Shown here: one piece after another, positions 1-14,440 of the stretch
How the letters are laid out: every line of letters starts with the position of its first letter
Numbering within the stretch: the stretch's first letter is position 1
Source of the DNA: Powellomyces hirtus
Taxonomy: Eukaryota; Chytridiomycota; Chytridiomycetes; Spizellomycetales; Powellomycetaceae
Assembly: GCA_025526995.1 (NCBI GenBank)
Contig: JAHLKG010000001.1
Span: 868,001-932,000, forward strand
Reading direction: 5' to 3'
DNA length: 64,000 nt
Position numbers and translations under genes: made by a program
The notes under the pieces: generated by a model
What the model was told of the DNA's origin: nothing
Seen by the model: the letters and a program-made list of their open reading frames with translations, nothing else
The model's database searches: none

Positions 1-1763
1 GTTGTTTCGGATTGTCTTGAAGATCATGTCCCAGTTTGGTCGTCCATAGTGAGTGGGAGACCGAAGGCCAGTGATGGCGTCTGACACCCCCTCCTCGTCG
101 TTGACAATGATGTTTTTCACCTCGTCAATCTTGAGACCACCGGTCAGGTATGTGTGGATTTCCAGGAAGCCATCAATGTTTTCTTCTTCAAGCGTCATGA
201 GAAGATCTTGGAACCATTCAAACGCATCCTTGTCACGACACACCCAGAAAAAGTACACTTTCTTCAGACGGACCATGCCATTGGGGTTGTTGATGCGATA
301 CCAGATGGTTTTCAGAATGGATGCAAAAGGAGTGACACCGATACCGGCGCCAACGAGGATGGCAGCCTCGTAATCGAAAACGTCTTCGGATGCGGATCCG
401 TAAGGTCCGTCAATCATAACGAAGGGAAGGGAAGTTGGTGGGGACATGTTGGCCTCATCTTTGTCACCAAATCGGCATCCACATCGCTTCGCAAATTTGG
501 TGGTCCAATCTCCAACGACGCGAATGTGGATGGACACAAAGTCTTCGTGCGGTGAAGACGTGAGGGTGAATGGATGCCATTCGAAGTTGCCGATTTCGGG
601 ACAACAGATAAAGATATATTGTCCGGCCTTGGTGGTACACGAGGGCTTCTTGATTTGAATTTCGACGACCTTGGACGGGTGTTGCACAACTTTCGAGATG
701 TACGTTTTGCGACGTCCTCGGACTTCTCGCAACACACGCTCGAGGAGGTAGGCAACGCCAGAGAGAACCCACCATTTCCAGAATGTTGGACCACCACGGC
801 AAAGATCAATGGGAGGCTCACCAGGTGCGGGCAAGTCCGCTTTGATGAAGCAGAAAGCTCCGTGCATAAGAAGACCTCCGAAGAAGATGATGAAAAGGTG
901 GTGCGTGAACCAGAACATTTCGAAATACTTTCGTCGCACGCCCTCCATGGCGGAGGTGACCATCAAGAAGAAGGCGACAGTGATGACTTGGCCTGTCAAA
1001 GACAAACAGGAATCAGGCTGAGACATAACACATGGGAATGATCCAGGGGCTTCACACTCCTGTTGTCTTACCAGTCAGACCGGGACCGCTTTCCACTGCC
1101 AAGCTTCGCGCACTTTTGGCGGCACCAAGCGCCTTTTCGACACTCAGGTAGTTGAAGTAATGGGCTACAACGTGGACATATGTCCAGAAAACGATGCACC
1201 AAGCGATGGTGATATGGAAGGTGATGTTCTTGTCGAAAGGAACGTATTTGTTGAGAAATGTAGTACGAATCATGGAGATGATGTTTCGGCAAACAGTGAA
1301 TAGGAGCACAGCGCAGTTGAGATTGATAACGTTTGCGGCGGCACGAGCCATTGGAAGGCCGTGCCCGAGGACATGGCGGAAGGTACTCAGGTTCGAGGCG
1401 GTATTGAGGGTGTAATAGGAATATCCAAAATAAGCGACCTGGGCTACAATCCACATCACAAGAAAGATTTGCCGTGGTCCTACAAGAAAGAAAGGGAGAC
1501 GAGGGTTTAGCGTGAGAGGCTTTTACTTTTGTAAGTCATTTGACCCGCTGCCGGCTGGTATGTTTGGTCCTCCCCAGTAGCAGTTTTTCAATCACCAGGC
1601 TCTCGATATGCGTACCTTCGTTAACCATCCAGTTGTCGAAGCGTACTCTCAGCTTTGTCTTTTTGGTGCGCGGGGGCATGGCGCCGATCTGGACACTGTG
1701 CTCCTGTCCAGCGGCGGCCTTGCCCTTCCCGCCACGGAAGTAGACGCTTTGTGTTGCGGGCAT
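1..1763 (-). CDS. NADPH oxidase catalytic subunit (NoxA/gp91phox family), C-terminus off the left edge
   Basis: Membrane flavocytochrome that passes electrons from NADPH through FAD and two haems to oxygen, making superoxide. Three exons are readable: 1763-1616, 1479-1072 and 992 to beyond base 1, with phase-consistent GT-AG introns. Joining exons 1 and 2 restores NWMVNEGPRQIF, the usual Nox N-terminal block. The transmembrane part carries the haem-region histidines (HITIAWCIVFWTYVHVVAHY and FWFTHHLFIIFF). The cytosolic part shows the FAD motif HPFTLTSSP and the NADPH motif GAGIGVTP. The reading continues past base 1, so the last residues are missing. The ATG at 1763 gives a 28-residue leader before a second in-frame ATG at about 1679, so the start is uncertain. 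Fungal Nox enzymes act in hyphal or rhizoid differentiation; which subtype this is cannot be told here. Confidence 0.93.
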
Positions 1764-3188
1764 CGGGGCAGCCCGGTATGGTAAACGGGTGGGAAGGCGA
1801 GCAAGAGTGGGTGAACACGGATCAGCACACCTTGGAAAGCTATGTACAACTCAAGCCCGGGGTTTGAAAGGAAAAAAGGCTAATGGGCGGGAGGGGAGGG
1901 GGTTGCGCGGCGGAGGCGAATGTCCTGCTGGGTCTGTCTATTCTTTCCTTCTTGTGAGACAAGCCCCCTTCCTTCTATTCTGATGGGCAATATTATTCGA
2001 TACGCAGGCAGGCAGACTTGAAAGGCCAGTCAACAAGTCAACGAGGGATTGCAAGTTGTGGCCTAGTCCCATACAGTCCTACTGTGCTAATAAGAAAGAC
2101 GGGTGAAACAAACAAGACGCGGACACGCCCCCATCAATCAATTCCGCGGATGAGAAGAAGGGGGAGTGGCGTTACCCCTTTGTTTTAAGAATGAGATGCT
2201 ACCGTAGACTAATAGCATGGACTACAAGTAGTAATAAATACATTCAAAACAGACTGATCCAATCGTTCAAGTTGCTCACTCCTTTTGTTTCTGAGAGGCC
2301 TCTGTTGAGTCTAGATCTACGAGGCGACCAACGTGACTGGGCGGGATAGTCCCTTGTGACTGACCTTGTTATTATGTCCATCTGCTGTGGGATGCACAGC
2401 CAAGTTGATTTGCGATGCACAGCCCAAGTTGATTAGCGCTGCTAAAGAGAGAGAGAGCAAGGCGTGGCAACTACTCCTCCACTCCTACTTGTAAATGCGT
2501 AAACAAGAGCGAGTCAACTCATTCGGTGCTTATATCTAGGATCATGCGACAGCGTTGTTGAGCGTTCAGCCAATCAGCCAATGATCAAATAGACCGGGTA
2601 TTTGGAACAAGGCAATAGATGGTTCATTATTCGGAAGTAGGGCCGGGACGAGGCACTGTAGTTTGGGAAGGCGGACGAGTACCCTGCAACGATCAACTGT
2701 GCAGTGCCGACTGTGCAGGAGCAATCGACTCTCCTGTTCATGTTATGATTTCAGTGCCTGCAGGCGGGGGAGAAGGGGAAGCAGCTGTGGGAAGATCCCC
2801 CATGAACTTAAACCTTTTTGAACGCATCGAATGTCTCACAGTCAGATGTGGTCGAGTCAAATGAGTCCCGCTCTTCCTTGAAACATGGGAAATACTTTGA
2901 CATCGATCCTGTCTGTCTAGTTCTTATTGCAACGACACAGTCGTTCCTTGACCGCTGCGTCACTATTGCACGCCGTCTAATGCCAGCTTATGTCTGTGAC
3001 CTTTTCAATCTAGAAGATGTTGCCGATCTATATTCATGCACTGGTTTACTGTTTGTAGGGCTGCAGCACAGCACATCATGCTTGTCCGCCTCGGGGCGGA
3101 ATCGGTTCAGCTGCGCCACGCCTAGAAGCGTTCCGTTGCCACCAGAAAGGTGACATCGTTCGTTCTGCACTATGGCAATAATATCAGC
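1764..3188. other. Intergenic region, no gene recognised
   Basis: Short open frames occur on both strands but none has a recognisable family or convincing splice structure. An imperfect 20-bp direct repeat (gatgcacagc-c-aagttgatt) lies at 2391-2410 and 2414-2434. The right part should hold the promoter and 5' UTR of the methyltransferase gene. Confidence 0.5.
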
Positions 3189-4127
3189 ATGGCAAGCCCG
3201 CAACACTTTCGCATATTTCCTGCGCAAAAGCCACCAGCGCTTAAAGTCAGCGATCCTGTCTTTGTTAAACTCCGCTCAGAAAAGTCCACTGGTCATGCCA
3301 GCATTGTCCAAGCACCCGAAACCCCGGAGGGCCGCCCGGTTGTCCAATTCCTCACCGACGGGTCCACGCATTCAGTGAACCCGGCCAGGATTCTCGCCGT
3401 GTATACGGAAGCGCCCCTGATAATGATCTGCAAATCGACCACCGATTATCGGACACTCGCGCGGTCGCAGGTGTACAAGAACGATGCGGTCGTCGAGATC
3501 GGCTCGTCGTACGGAGTCTGCACAGACATTCTCGCGCAGCACGCGAATAGCGTGTTTGGCCTCGAGGTATCGCCAAAGTTGGTGGAGGAGGCACGAAAAC
3601 GGTATCCGGCGCTACGGTTTGAGCTGCTGAATGTGTTGGAAAACAAGGAGCGCACGATAGAACTCATGCAAGGTGTACGCAAGGTGTTTGTCGACATTGG
3701 TGGTAATCGGACCATTGGGGACGTGGTCAAAATCGTAACGCTCCTCAATGAGGCGTTGAAGCCAGACTTGATATGTATCAAGAGCGAGGAAATGGTAGAC
3801 GATGCGGAAAAGCACCTAAACGGCTCATCTGACGGCGTCATTCCTGATGGACAAGCTTGGTTTGAGGGACTGCAGACAAGGCACGCCACCAATGTTTCTA
3901 AATCTATCGCTCCTGAGCAATGGTACCTGAATGCTCGGAAGGCCGGGTTTACGAGGAACCCATTGAGATATCCGATGCGAGTGACTGCAGATGGCAATGC
4001 CATCTGCAGGCTGCACAATTACAAAGCCGCAGGGTGTCCAAAGGTCGACGTTTGTGCGTGGGACCATAAGCATTGTCATCATTGCGGAAGGGACGGCCAC
4101 AAAGCTGTTGACTGTCCCGTATTATGA
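3189..4127 (+). CDS. Class I SAM-dependent methyltransferase with C-terminal CCCH and CCHC zinc fingers
   Basis: A single-exon gene of 312 aa. A Rossmann methyltransferase core begins near residue 100, with motif I VVEIGSSYGVCTDIL, an acidic motif II (FGLEVSPK) and later FVDIGG. The C-terminus has two zinc-binding modules: C-x9-C-x5-C-x3-H (from CRLHNYKAAGC through CAWDH), then the zinc knuckle CHHCGRDGHKAVDC (CCHC). Such fingers usually bind RNA, so an RNA or RNP substrate is inferred, not shown. I start at the ATG at 3189 (context atcagcATGG) rather than the upstream in-frame ATG at 3150, because the extra 13 residues look like 5' UTR. I cannot name an orthologue. Confidence 0.8.
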   Translation: MASPQHFRIFPAQKPPALKVSDPVFVKLRSEKSTGHASIVQAPETPEGRPVVQFLTDGSTHSVNPARILAVYTEAPLIMICKSTTDYRTLARSQVYKNDAVVEIGSSYGVCTDILAQHANSVFGLEVSPKLVEEARKRYPALRFELLNVLENKERTIELMQGVRKVFVDIGGNRTIGDVVKIVTLLNEALKPDLICIKSEEMVDDAEKHLNGSSDGVIPDGQAWFEGLQTRHATNVSKSIAPEQWYLNARKAGFTRNPLRYPMRVTADGNAICRLHNYKAAGCPKVDVCAWDHKHCHHCGRDGHKAVDCPVL

Positions 4128-4303
4128 TGATTTGACTACAGGCCGCTGATCTACGTGCATTACCCCAACCACATCCACGCACGGCCGCCGTTGTTTAACG
4201 TCACATAAGCAATGACTTCATGCAAACTCTGAATTTGTTATGACCGCATTTGATCATAGGTTGTGGCGGCTCTGGGGCTGTCCACCTTGCACATCAGGCC
4301 TCT

Positions 4304-4495
4304 ATGGCAGCACCGTTAGTGCTGCGGTTCCAGAGCCTGAGACCTGCCATTCACAACCCCATTGTAGCCAAGCCCTTCTCACAATGGTTGCGAATCGCCG
4401 GATCTCTGGAAGATCGCAGAGCAAGCATATACTTCTCCCATCACGTTCGCCATACGGAGCGACTAGGCTATCTCAAACTGTCTCATCCACAATGA
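4304..4495 (+). CDS. Possible small basic protein of 63 aa
   Basis: An open frame in the 610-bp gap between the methyltransferase and CFAP119. It starts MAAPLVLRFQSLRP and ends LGYLKLSHPQ. It is arginine- and histidine-rich, with a clean ATGG start and a stop at 4495. It resembles small organelle-associated subunits in composition only; I recognise no family. The rest of 4128-4737 shows nothing else. Confidence 0.25.
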   Translation: MAAPLVLRFQSLRPAIHNPIVAKPFSQWLRIAGSLEDRRASIYFSHHVRHTERLGYLKLSHPQ

Positions 4496-4737
4496 TTTGT
4501 AGACAATGGAAAGGGGCATTTTTAGATATTGTAAATAGACACAGTGAAGAGGCAACGGTACACTGCATATTTCGCTGTTTCCATCGTCAGTGAAAGAAAA
4601 AGTCCCTAGTAATTTATTTGAGTTCATGGTGTAATAATCGCGCATGTGTCAAAGAATTCATGTTGAGTAAGCCAGCTGACTTTGACGTGTACGTGTCTGG
4701 GTTGTGCACAAACCATTGGCAAAACTGTTTCTCGGCC

Positions 4738-6228
4738 ATGTCTACAAGCGCAACCGGAGCAGCTGGGCAACCAGCAACTCCCCAACGCACCACCCGAGGC
4801 ACTCCTCCCACAAGTGCCGGAAACAGAAGCAGCACCAGTGGTCGTCCTAGGAGTAGCCGCGAGAAGTCGGCCGGCAAGAGAGAGGCCGCAAAGCGAAGCG
4901 CCGTTGAGGATGCGGGACGCGATTCTCCGTGGGATGTAAGATACATATATATATATACATCTATCTGTCATGAGTGTTGCAAGTAGCTGGAGAATCTAAA
5001 TGTGGTTATTTGGATTTAGGATCCGCTGCGAGCAGGTCCTCCCTTGACCTGGTCATTTATCTCGCAGGACGACCTCACTGAGCTGGTGGCACTCGAGTCC
5101 ATGGAAGCGATAGTCCGGTAATAACGGAACTCTTACTAGAAAAGAACGCTATCAGTCTTGCTGAAATTTCCAAGTCTCCAGCAAGTTCGCTCAGATGCTG
5201 GGAGTTGCAGATACACATCGGAAGGATCTGAATGCGGGCATATTGGTCATGTTTAATGTTGGCAACTATCTGTAAGTTTATGCTCGCATAGTCCAGGCTG
5301 CTTTCATGTGTGGTCACACACTGGATTTACGCTGTTTTTGGTTCGCAGATTCGCAAAAGACAATGAATTCACAGCTTCCGAGACTGCTGCTCTCTGTGCA
5401 ATCATGAAGAGCATGTTTGATAAAGACGCAAGTACGTCTGTTCACTTTCCAATCGATGCGAAATGAAGAGCAGCTGAGGCTAAGATGAAATCTCATAAGC
5501 AGACTCATTCCCAACTCTGGAAAAGATAGTGTCTCAGTTTCGGGACACATTGTTGGCTCATGCTGCACCCGCCAATACAGCGGGGGATGGCGGTTTGAGT
5601 GGCTGGGAGGTGTTCAGACCAGAGAACATTATTAAAATCACAGATTTCGTCGTTGTCACGTATGTGGCAGTCTCATCGCTGGGGACTAATGCTATCGCGC
5701 GATCTGATGCCTGCTCTCCATTTTAGCTTCTTCCAGCATTATCGGCTGTATCAAAACGTTCTCACCGTGCCGCAGGAAGCCGAGACGCTCACCCAAACGC
5801 TGCACCTGGAAGAGCCGCCTGTGATAGCCATGCCGACCCGTGCTTCACGCCATTTGGGCTCCCCGCACAGCAACTCTTCGCCGAACGTCAGCGTCAGCTC
5901 TCGCAAATCGTCGGCGCGGCTGTTGCGGCAAACCCAGCAAGCGTTCTGGCCACCGCCGCTCTCGCAGCATCTCCCACTTGCTGTGTATGAAGCGCAGAAA
6001 CAGGAAGAGGCGCAACGGGAAGCGGAACGGATTGCGGCGGAGGAGGCTTTGCGGGAGGCAGAACGCAAAGCGGCTGAGAATCCGTTCGAGGTCTTGGATA
6101 ACGAGACGGTCAAGGTGATTGCCACGGAAGCAGTCGCTGGCTTGCTTGGAGCCGTGCAACGCGACGTAGAGGCCCGTCTGGAAGACCTGCGTGTACGCTT
6201 CTTGGAAAAGCTGGCAGCTGTCAAGTGA
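4738..6228 (+). CDS. CFAP119: Cilia- and flagella-associated protein 119 homologue (CCDC189)
   Basis: Six exons join in phase: 4738-4935, 5020-5117, 5182-5271, 5349-5431, 5503-5659 and 5727-6228, giving 375 aa. The central part matches the CCDC189/CFAP119 family: FAKDNEFTASETAALCAIMK, then a block ending VFRPENIIKITDFVVVT and FFQHYRLYQNVLT, equivalent to the animal segment in which a helix precedes Y-F-x-H-F-x-L-Y. An N-terminal Ser/Thr/Arg-rich tail of about 60 residues is low complexity. The C-terminus (roughly 270-345) is an E/A/R-rich coiled coil. The family belongs to the axonemal central apparatus. It points to a motile flagellum, hence a zoosporic fungus. Intron 1 contains a short (TA)n run. 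Assignment is from recalled family sequence. Confidence 0.78.
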
Positions 6229-6507
6229 CGCATCAAGGAGGTTGCTGGCACTGTTTTCGTTCATGGTCATTACTGTAAAATAGACGTAACTCTGCAAGAA
6301 CAGACTGCGATGCGTGTATTTGGCGGCAGCTCTGGCGTCATGTCTAGTTTCCCCAAAAATATGCTACTCCTCCTTATCAAATTGATGCAAACAATCACAC
6401 TACCCTATATACTGCTGCTCTACCGATACAGTAAACCATAACAACTAAAAAAGAAGGGACAATGAAGTTAATCATTGGGGTCCCACTCTGTGCGACTCCT
6501 CTATGAT

Positions 6508-8439
6508 TCATCCCAGACTGTCGTGGCAGACCATGTTGAGCAGTACGTTCGTTGCTTGTATGGACCCAATCCCACGTGGGACATACAATTTGTCCCAATG
6601 ACCAGACGCATAAAGATCAGGACGCGACGCCGTCAGAGCGAACATGTCCATGATCTCTATTTGCGGAGCTGTTTCCTGCACCATCCCCATGGCTAGCTTG
6701 CTGTAGTGGGCAACGCGTTCCGATGACATGTAGCGATATCCGCCGCATTCCCCGCAGCCATCGCCAACCGTCTTCCCATGTGTGGCGGACCCGCTGCGCC
6801 AGATCAAGCGTACTTTGTTGCTCGAGTTCGACAGTTTGCGCGCGGAATCCAGAGCGCTATTCAGCGTTGCAATGTATGAATCGAGACTGCGCCGTTTGGC
6901 TTCCCAAATGTTGGTATTGAATATCACTACCGTTTGCGCGGATGGAGAGCTATGGAGAGTCGTGTTGACGTAAGATGAGATGTTGGTGGATGCCGGTGTG
7001 TCCTGTAAGAGGCAAAATGGGAGCCACGAGCCAACGTTACATCAAACGCGAGACGAAGCGGTCAATCATCGCAGACCATTGCTCGCATGGATACTGACCC
7101 ACCACTGGAAAGACGCCACGACATTTGCCTTCCTGACCATCATGTACTGTTGGCCTTTTCCCCAGCTGCGGTCATGTTCAGTGCCCATGAGCAGGTCGGC
7201 GGCATCGCTAAAGCAAAACCCCACATTACGCGTCAGCAAGTTGAGAAACGAACGACTGTCATGTCAAACGTACAAGTACACTCCACGCATGATCGAATCG
7301 CCAATGAAGATCAGACTGATCCCGTCGTCTGCTCCGCAAGCTTGAAAGCTTTCCGTAGTGACCTGAACATAGCGGCATGCCCAGGGTTCCCATATATCAT
7401 TGATCCACCGTCCTGAGGCCATCCCATCGTTTTCACATAAAGGAACGTGGTCGCGATCCCCCGCCATCGTGTGGAGATTTGGGTCATACTTAGAAACAGC
7501 AGAAGCCAGCAATGTCTTCCCTAGGTCTGACGTATCAATTGGAAGATATATACCAGGTGGTGGACACTGTGTGGCCGTCCCCTCCTCCAAAAATCCGATT
7601 CTCGGACTGTAGTCCGTGACCATACTAGGTCCTACGAAACCCCCAAAATGCGTGTGGCGCAAGTTCACTTCGACCGTGTATTCTGCCTCATCCAAGATGG
7701 TGAAGCCAAAGATGTAGGTTCCGTTCTGAAGGTCCCACTGACGGCGGGGAGCCAGGGCTAACCGTACAGGGTTGCCCGGATCAGTTCTGTTCGTTCCACG
7801 TATGATCACGGCGAAGCTATCTCCGCCGCCCGACCACGCACCGGTTTTTCGCACCATTTGCAGAAGGTGGGTCAAGCCATCTACTGGATCTTTCACAGGG
7901 AGATTCGGTATCCATGATGCGATGAACAGATCAGCCCACGACCGGCTCCCGCCTGAACCACCATACCCAGCCGCTTGAGTTGCGCAGAACGCAGGAAGCA
8001 GGAATTTGGTCGAAGGAATCGCAAGCTGTCGCATCGACGTTTTATATGCGTCTGATATGTTCTGCGCAGATCGTGCTTGAGCATTTTCCGAAAGCTCCGG
8101 TAGGTTATTCAATAACCACCCCTTTTCCTTGCTAGTCGTCTCAGCAGTTAACTTTCGGAGCGGCGGGGAAGTGCTGACCGTCGTTGGTGCATTTTGTGGT
8201 CGTTCTGCTATTGAAGGGATCTCCTTTTCTGCATTTGACTCCTTCATCTTCTGAATCCCTTCCCGCAGTCCGTTCCTCCTCGGTGGGTCCCATGCTTCCG
8301 GGTTCCATGTGAAGGTGACAAGCAGAAGTGCCAACACGACCAACGAGAACACCAGCATGCGCTCTCGTCGCAAACAACCATAACGTGTGGCACGAACGGG
8401 CCGGCTAGCGGGCAGTCTTATGGTCGGGAATATCGGCAT
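6508..8439 (-). CDS. NXPE/PC-esterase-like type II membrane protein
   Basis: Three exons (8439-7274, 7207-7099, 7002-6508) encode 589 aa. A single hydrophobic segment (MLVFSLVVLALLLVTF, residues about 28-43) after a basic N-terminus suggests a Golgi type II anchor. A beta-rich, filamin-like domain follows (NGTYIFGFTILDEAEYTVEV). The C-terminal SGNH/PC-esterase domain has the Ser block FIGDSIMRGVYFDA, created across intron 1, then DRSWGKGQQYMM and a terminal ASGHWDKLY block supplying the expected His. This order matches the NXPE family, related to the plant TBL/PMR5 glycan O-acyltransferases. A role in O-acetylating glycans or wall polysaccharide is inferred. The start codon lies 228 bp from the divergent gene to the right. 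Confidence 0.68.
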
Positions 8440-8666
8440 GGCAAGTTCGGCGACATTGGCGAGGTCAAAATGCCACGTTCGTTTTGAATTTCTTTGAATT
8501 CTTCAACAACCGAAGCGCGCTTTTCTCATTGTCACATTGACCTCCCACTCAATATACCAGCACAGCTGAGGAAGAACCCCCTTTTTCGACCAAGGACACT
8601 TTGTGCGACAAGAACAGGAAGACACAGAAGAGTTCAAGTCTGATCAGACAGTAACATTGGCACCGA

Positions 8667-11600
8667 ATGTCTTTGGAAGATTTTGCCAGAAACTTGCTCG
8701 CCGCTGGGGACATTCCCGTCGACGTCTTCTTCGTGCTATGCGCTCATGTGACAGCAGATGTCCGCGAGCTACCGCTCCCCAGCGACGTACGGGTTGTCGT
8801 GGCAAAGGAGCTTGGGCTGACAGTCGCCCCTGCGTTGTGGCAAGGTCGGGGTGCCGTGGTGGAGAAGGAGGTACAAGGTTTTGTACTAAAAGCTAATAGG
8901 ACACACTTTTACTGATATTTATGGCTTAGAACATGACTGAGATCATCAAAGCACTTGATGTCCAATGCTCGCCCACTACAAGCTTCACGCTCGTCAACCG
9001 ACAGAAGCTATCTTCTGATCTGCAGTGCGCCCGACCAGTAACGGTCCTCCCATTTATACCGAATTTGAAAGTGCATTTAATGGGCCGATTGAACGCAGCC
9101 CACCAGACTGTCGTAAACCAAGAGTTCGCGCGTATCATCAGTAAGCCCGCAGCTATCCAGGAACTGGCGACTATCACTGATCTACGCAACCTGGTCGGTC
9201 CTGCCGGCAGACCAGCTGCGGAATACGTGATGTTTCTGTTGAGCCTTGCTGGCGCTGTCAGTTGGACTGGTGATGGGCAAGTTCGTGTATCCATGGAGGC
9301 TCTTGAGCGCTTGGGCGCCCCTGTTAGCGGGGAGAGTGAGGATATTGTTCGGAAAACAGATGACTCCCCACAAGAAAGCGTGAGTGAGCCAAAAGCTGGG
9401 AAAGGTGACGGCTCTATGAAAAGTCTCGAGCGCTTAGGTGCTCCTGTGAGCGGGGAAAGTCAGGATGTCGTTCCGAAACCAGATGAGTCCTCACAAGACA
9501 ACGTGAGTGAGCCAGTGGTTGGGAAAGGTGACCGGAATGATGAGGCCGAAAAGGACGATGCCGAGGAAGAAGAAGACGATGAGGAAGAAAGTGACGATGA
9601 AGAGAGTGATTCGGACGAAGAAGATGACAGCGAGAATGAAGATGACGACGAAGATCAAGTTGATGATGGTGCCATAGACGCTCATATGAGCTCAGAAGTG
9701 GATGAGGATCTTCAAGCGTTGCGGCAAGCAGTCACCGACGTTGCTATCAAACCTTCGGGCGTGTCCGATAGTAACCCCCCGCCGCCTGGAGCAACCGCCA
9801 AGCTTACAAGTCTACGAGATAGTCTGGATCAGCCAACACCATCACCTTCGACACAATCACCAGATCCGGTAAACAATGCACAGCAGCCGCCATCATCCCA
9901 AATATCTTCCCATGACCTCTCTACTCCTATTGCGACGCGTACATTTGAGAAGATCGCCGACTGTCCGTTTCAACCAAACCCTCTTACGTTAGCGGACAAC
10001 ACAGCAGTCCCGTTCCTCATTCGACTCCGCAATTTCACCAGCAAGCATTTCCCAGCAAGCCAGGCACCTGCCTTTTACATCTCGTCACCGACTGACACCG
10101 GCCTGCATCGCTGCCGCCTCACAGTGGCTGACCAGAACTTTGAATCGTCTTTCCTTTTCCACGATCCGCATGCTGCCGCGGAGGACGCTGCCCGCCTTGC
10201 TTGTGCATTTATGTACTGCTGGGTAGAGGCAGCGGGACGCACGGAGCGCTTTTCTGGTCGATTGGCGGAGATCTTCGAAAGCAATGACAGCAAAATGAAG
10301 ACGGACAACGACGGCAAGATGGTCTCAGCGGATGCTGCTGACATGGAAGACGGAGAAGTCAACGATGATGACGAAGATGAGGCCATGGAGACCTCTGATG
10401 CGAACCTTTCGCTCGTCGACGGACCCGTCGCCGTCATGGCTGGCCAACGCCGGCATGTCGCCAAGCTGATGGCGCACCTCACCCGCCACGCGTTGCCGAT
10501 CACATGGGCCTTTTCCTCGCATGGGGTGGGTAATCGGGCACATATGGCTGTTGCGACGATCGACGGGGTCGAATACAAGGCCCGCCAAACACATTCGAAG
10601 CGCGTCGATGCAAGGGAGGACGTGGCTGAGCTGGTTTGCAATACCCTAGGCATAAGCATTGATGCCCCTCCAGCGCAAAGCCCGGCACCGCGAAACCCAC
10701 CCGTCGTTCCGGCTATGCTTCTCAACCAGTTCTGCCAACGTCGGGGAATAAGCCATACCACGACTTATGAGAAGGGGCCATTGGGATATAGCTGCACCAT
10801 CACTGTGGATGGATTGGGCACCTGGACCAGTAGTGGCGGCAAGAAAAGCAATCAAACCAATGGTAACATTGTCGGAGCTTTGACAAACGCGACAAACGAA
10901 GGATCCGAATGGTGTTCCAAGAAATCGGATGCAAAAACTCGCGCATGTCTACTGGCTTTACAGGATCTCGACTCGCTCGCCGCGTCTGGTTCATCCACCC
11001 CTGGAACAAAGTCGTCGCTCCCCGCGCAGAGGAACACGAACGAGCAATCGCCTCAGCTGAAGATTCAGCCCAAGCAACGGCCAACTTCACAATCCGCTGT
11101 TCCGCCAAACCAGCAGCAGAAACGGCTGCACGAAGAAGATGATGCCATGAGAAGTCCAGCCGCCAAACGCGCACGGACCGCCCGCAGCTGGGATCATCCT
11201 GGGTACCCGCAGAATGCGATAGGCGCCGCGCAAAATACGCTCTCTTCGTTAGGTAGCAGCGGGGAACCACCTTTCCGTTACAAAAAACACTACAGACAAC
11301 CCCAGCCCAGCCCAATGCATGCCAACTCGTACGGCTTGAACACGACACTGCCACCACAGCCCCAGTTTGCACCCTTCGGAACACCTGGCATGACGCCGTT
11401 GCCTCAATATCAACAACCATTTCCCCAAATACCACAAGCATCGTACATGCCGCAGACCTTTGCACCTCAACAGCCACAGATGGACGTCAATACGGCTATG
11501 AGCGTCATTGCCAGCTTCATGCAGATGCCCATCGCTATGCAGCCCGGACCAGCTGGACCAGCATCCCAAGGCACGTTGCCCGCGATGACTCCCAATCCTG

Positions 11601-11767
11601 TTCTCATGGGTCAGCTTGCCCAGCAAATGCTTCAGATGCAAGCACAGGGCTTGGGACAGCCACCACAGGTGAATGCTTACAACCAGCCCTCTGCTCTCTC
11701 ATCTCCGTCGCCACAACCGCAGCAGCGGCCCCGGTCCGGGACACATACTCGATTTCCGCCGGAGTAA
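8667..11767 (+). CDS. Uncharacterised acidic protein with weak dsRBD-like segments
   Basis: Two exons (8667-8870 and 8930-11767) give 1,012 aa. Residues about 1-195 are globular and not recognised. Then come two copies of a 41-residue repeat (LERLGAPVSGES...), a strongly acidic D/E tract, and three segments that look like degenerate double-stranded-RNA-binding domains: one around LADNTAVPFLIRLRNF, one around VAKLMAHLTRHALPITWAF, and one around LNQFCQRRGISHTTTYEKG. Each pairs an N-terminal helix with the tail ...A(R)..AC.. typical of dsRBDs. The C-terminal 250 residues are Q/P-rich and disordered. A nuclear RNA-related role is a guess from composition. Confidence 0.7.
9290..9535 (+). repeat. 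Two-copy 123-bp tandem repeat within a coding region
   Basis: Units 9290-9412 and 9413-9535 are in frame (41 codons each) and encode similar segments (LERLGAPVSGESEDIV and LERLGAPVSGESQDVV). They directly precede the acidic tract of the dsRBD-like protein. The pattern fits a recent in-frame duplication. Confidence 0.85.
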
Positions 11768-12257
11768 ACGCGACTTCTGGTAAAAATGATTCATTAGTCG
11801 TTGACATCGTGAAATTGGCATACCTTTGCATGTAACAGCAGTAGCATATCCTTAAAGATTCTTCCGTCACTACCCAATGGCGTAGACCCTATATCATGAC
11901 ACAAACTTTAATCAAATTATGGAGACATTGCACGCCCGCAAACAACTTGAGGGTTAGTCTCATCCATTTTGCTGACATTTCCTTTCGTCAAATGACTATC
12001 AGTGCGCAATAAATAATGGGTTCTTTGTTTGGATAGTCATTAGTTGACTATTACATAAATAACAAAAACATTCCAGGGAGAGAGAGATACAGTGAAGCAG
12101 GTCGCTGTGCAACATACACGCGGTGCAGGCTTTCAAACGTGATGGCAAATACTATACAGGATGTGAACTAAGCGCAGCAAGGTTTTAATATGCTTGCTTG
12201 CGTGCGGATGAGAGATAAGATGCCGATAGTGGCTCAGGCTACTGATGGATGTAACGA
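11768..12257. other. Intergenic region between convergent genes
   Basis: AT-richer than its surroundings. Expected to hold the 3' ends of the dsRBD-like gene and of CTP synthase. No further feature is seen. Confidence 0.5.

Positions 12258-14440
<2,183 letters not shown>

Noticed and set aside
2619..3153. Overlapping short open frames before the methyltransferase
   Set aside because: No domain, no splice sites and inconsistent frames; probably promoter and 5' UTR.
10075..10761. 228-codon open frame on the minus strand
   Set aside because: Antisense to the dsRBD-like protein; composition follows the sense codons.
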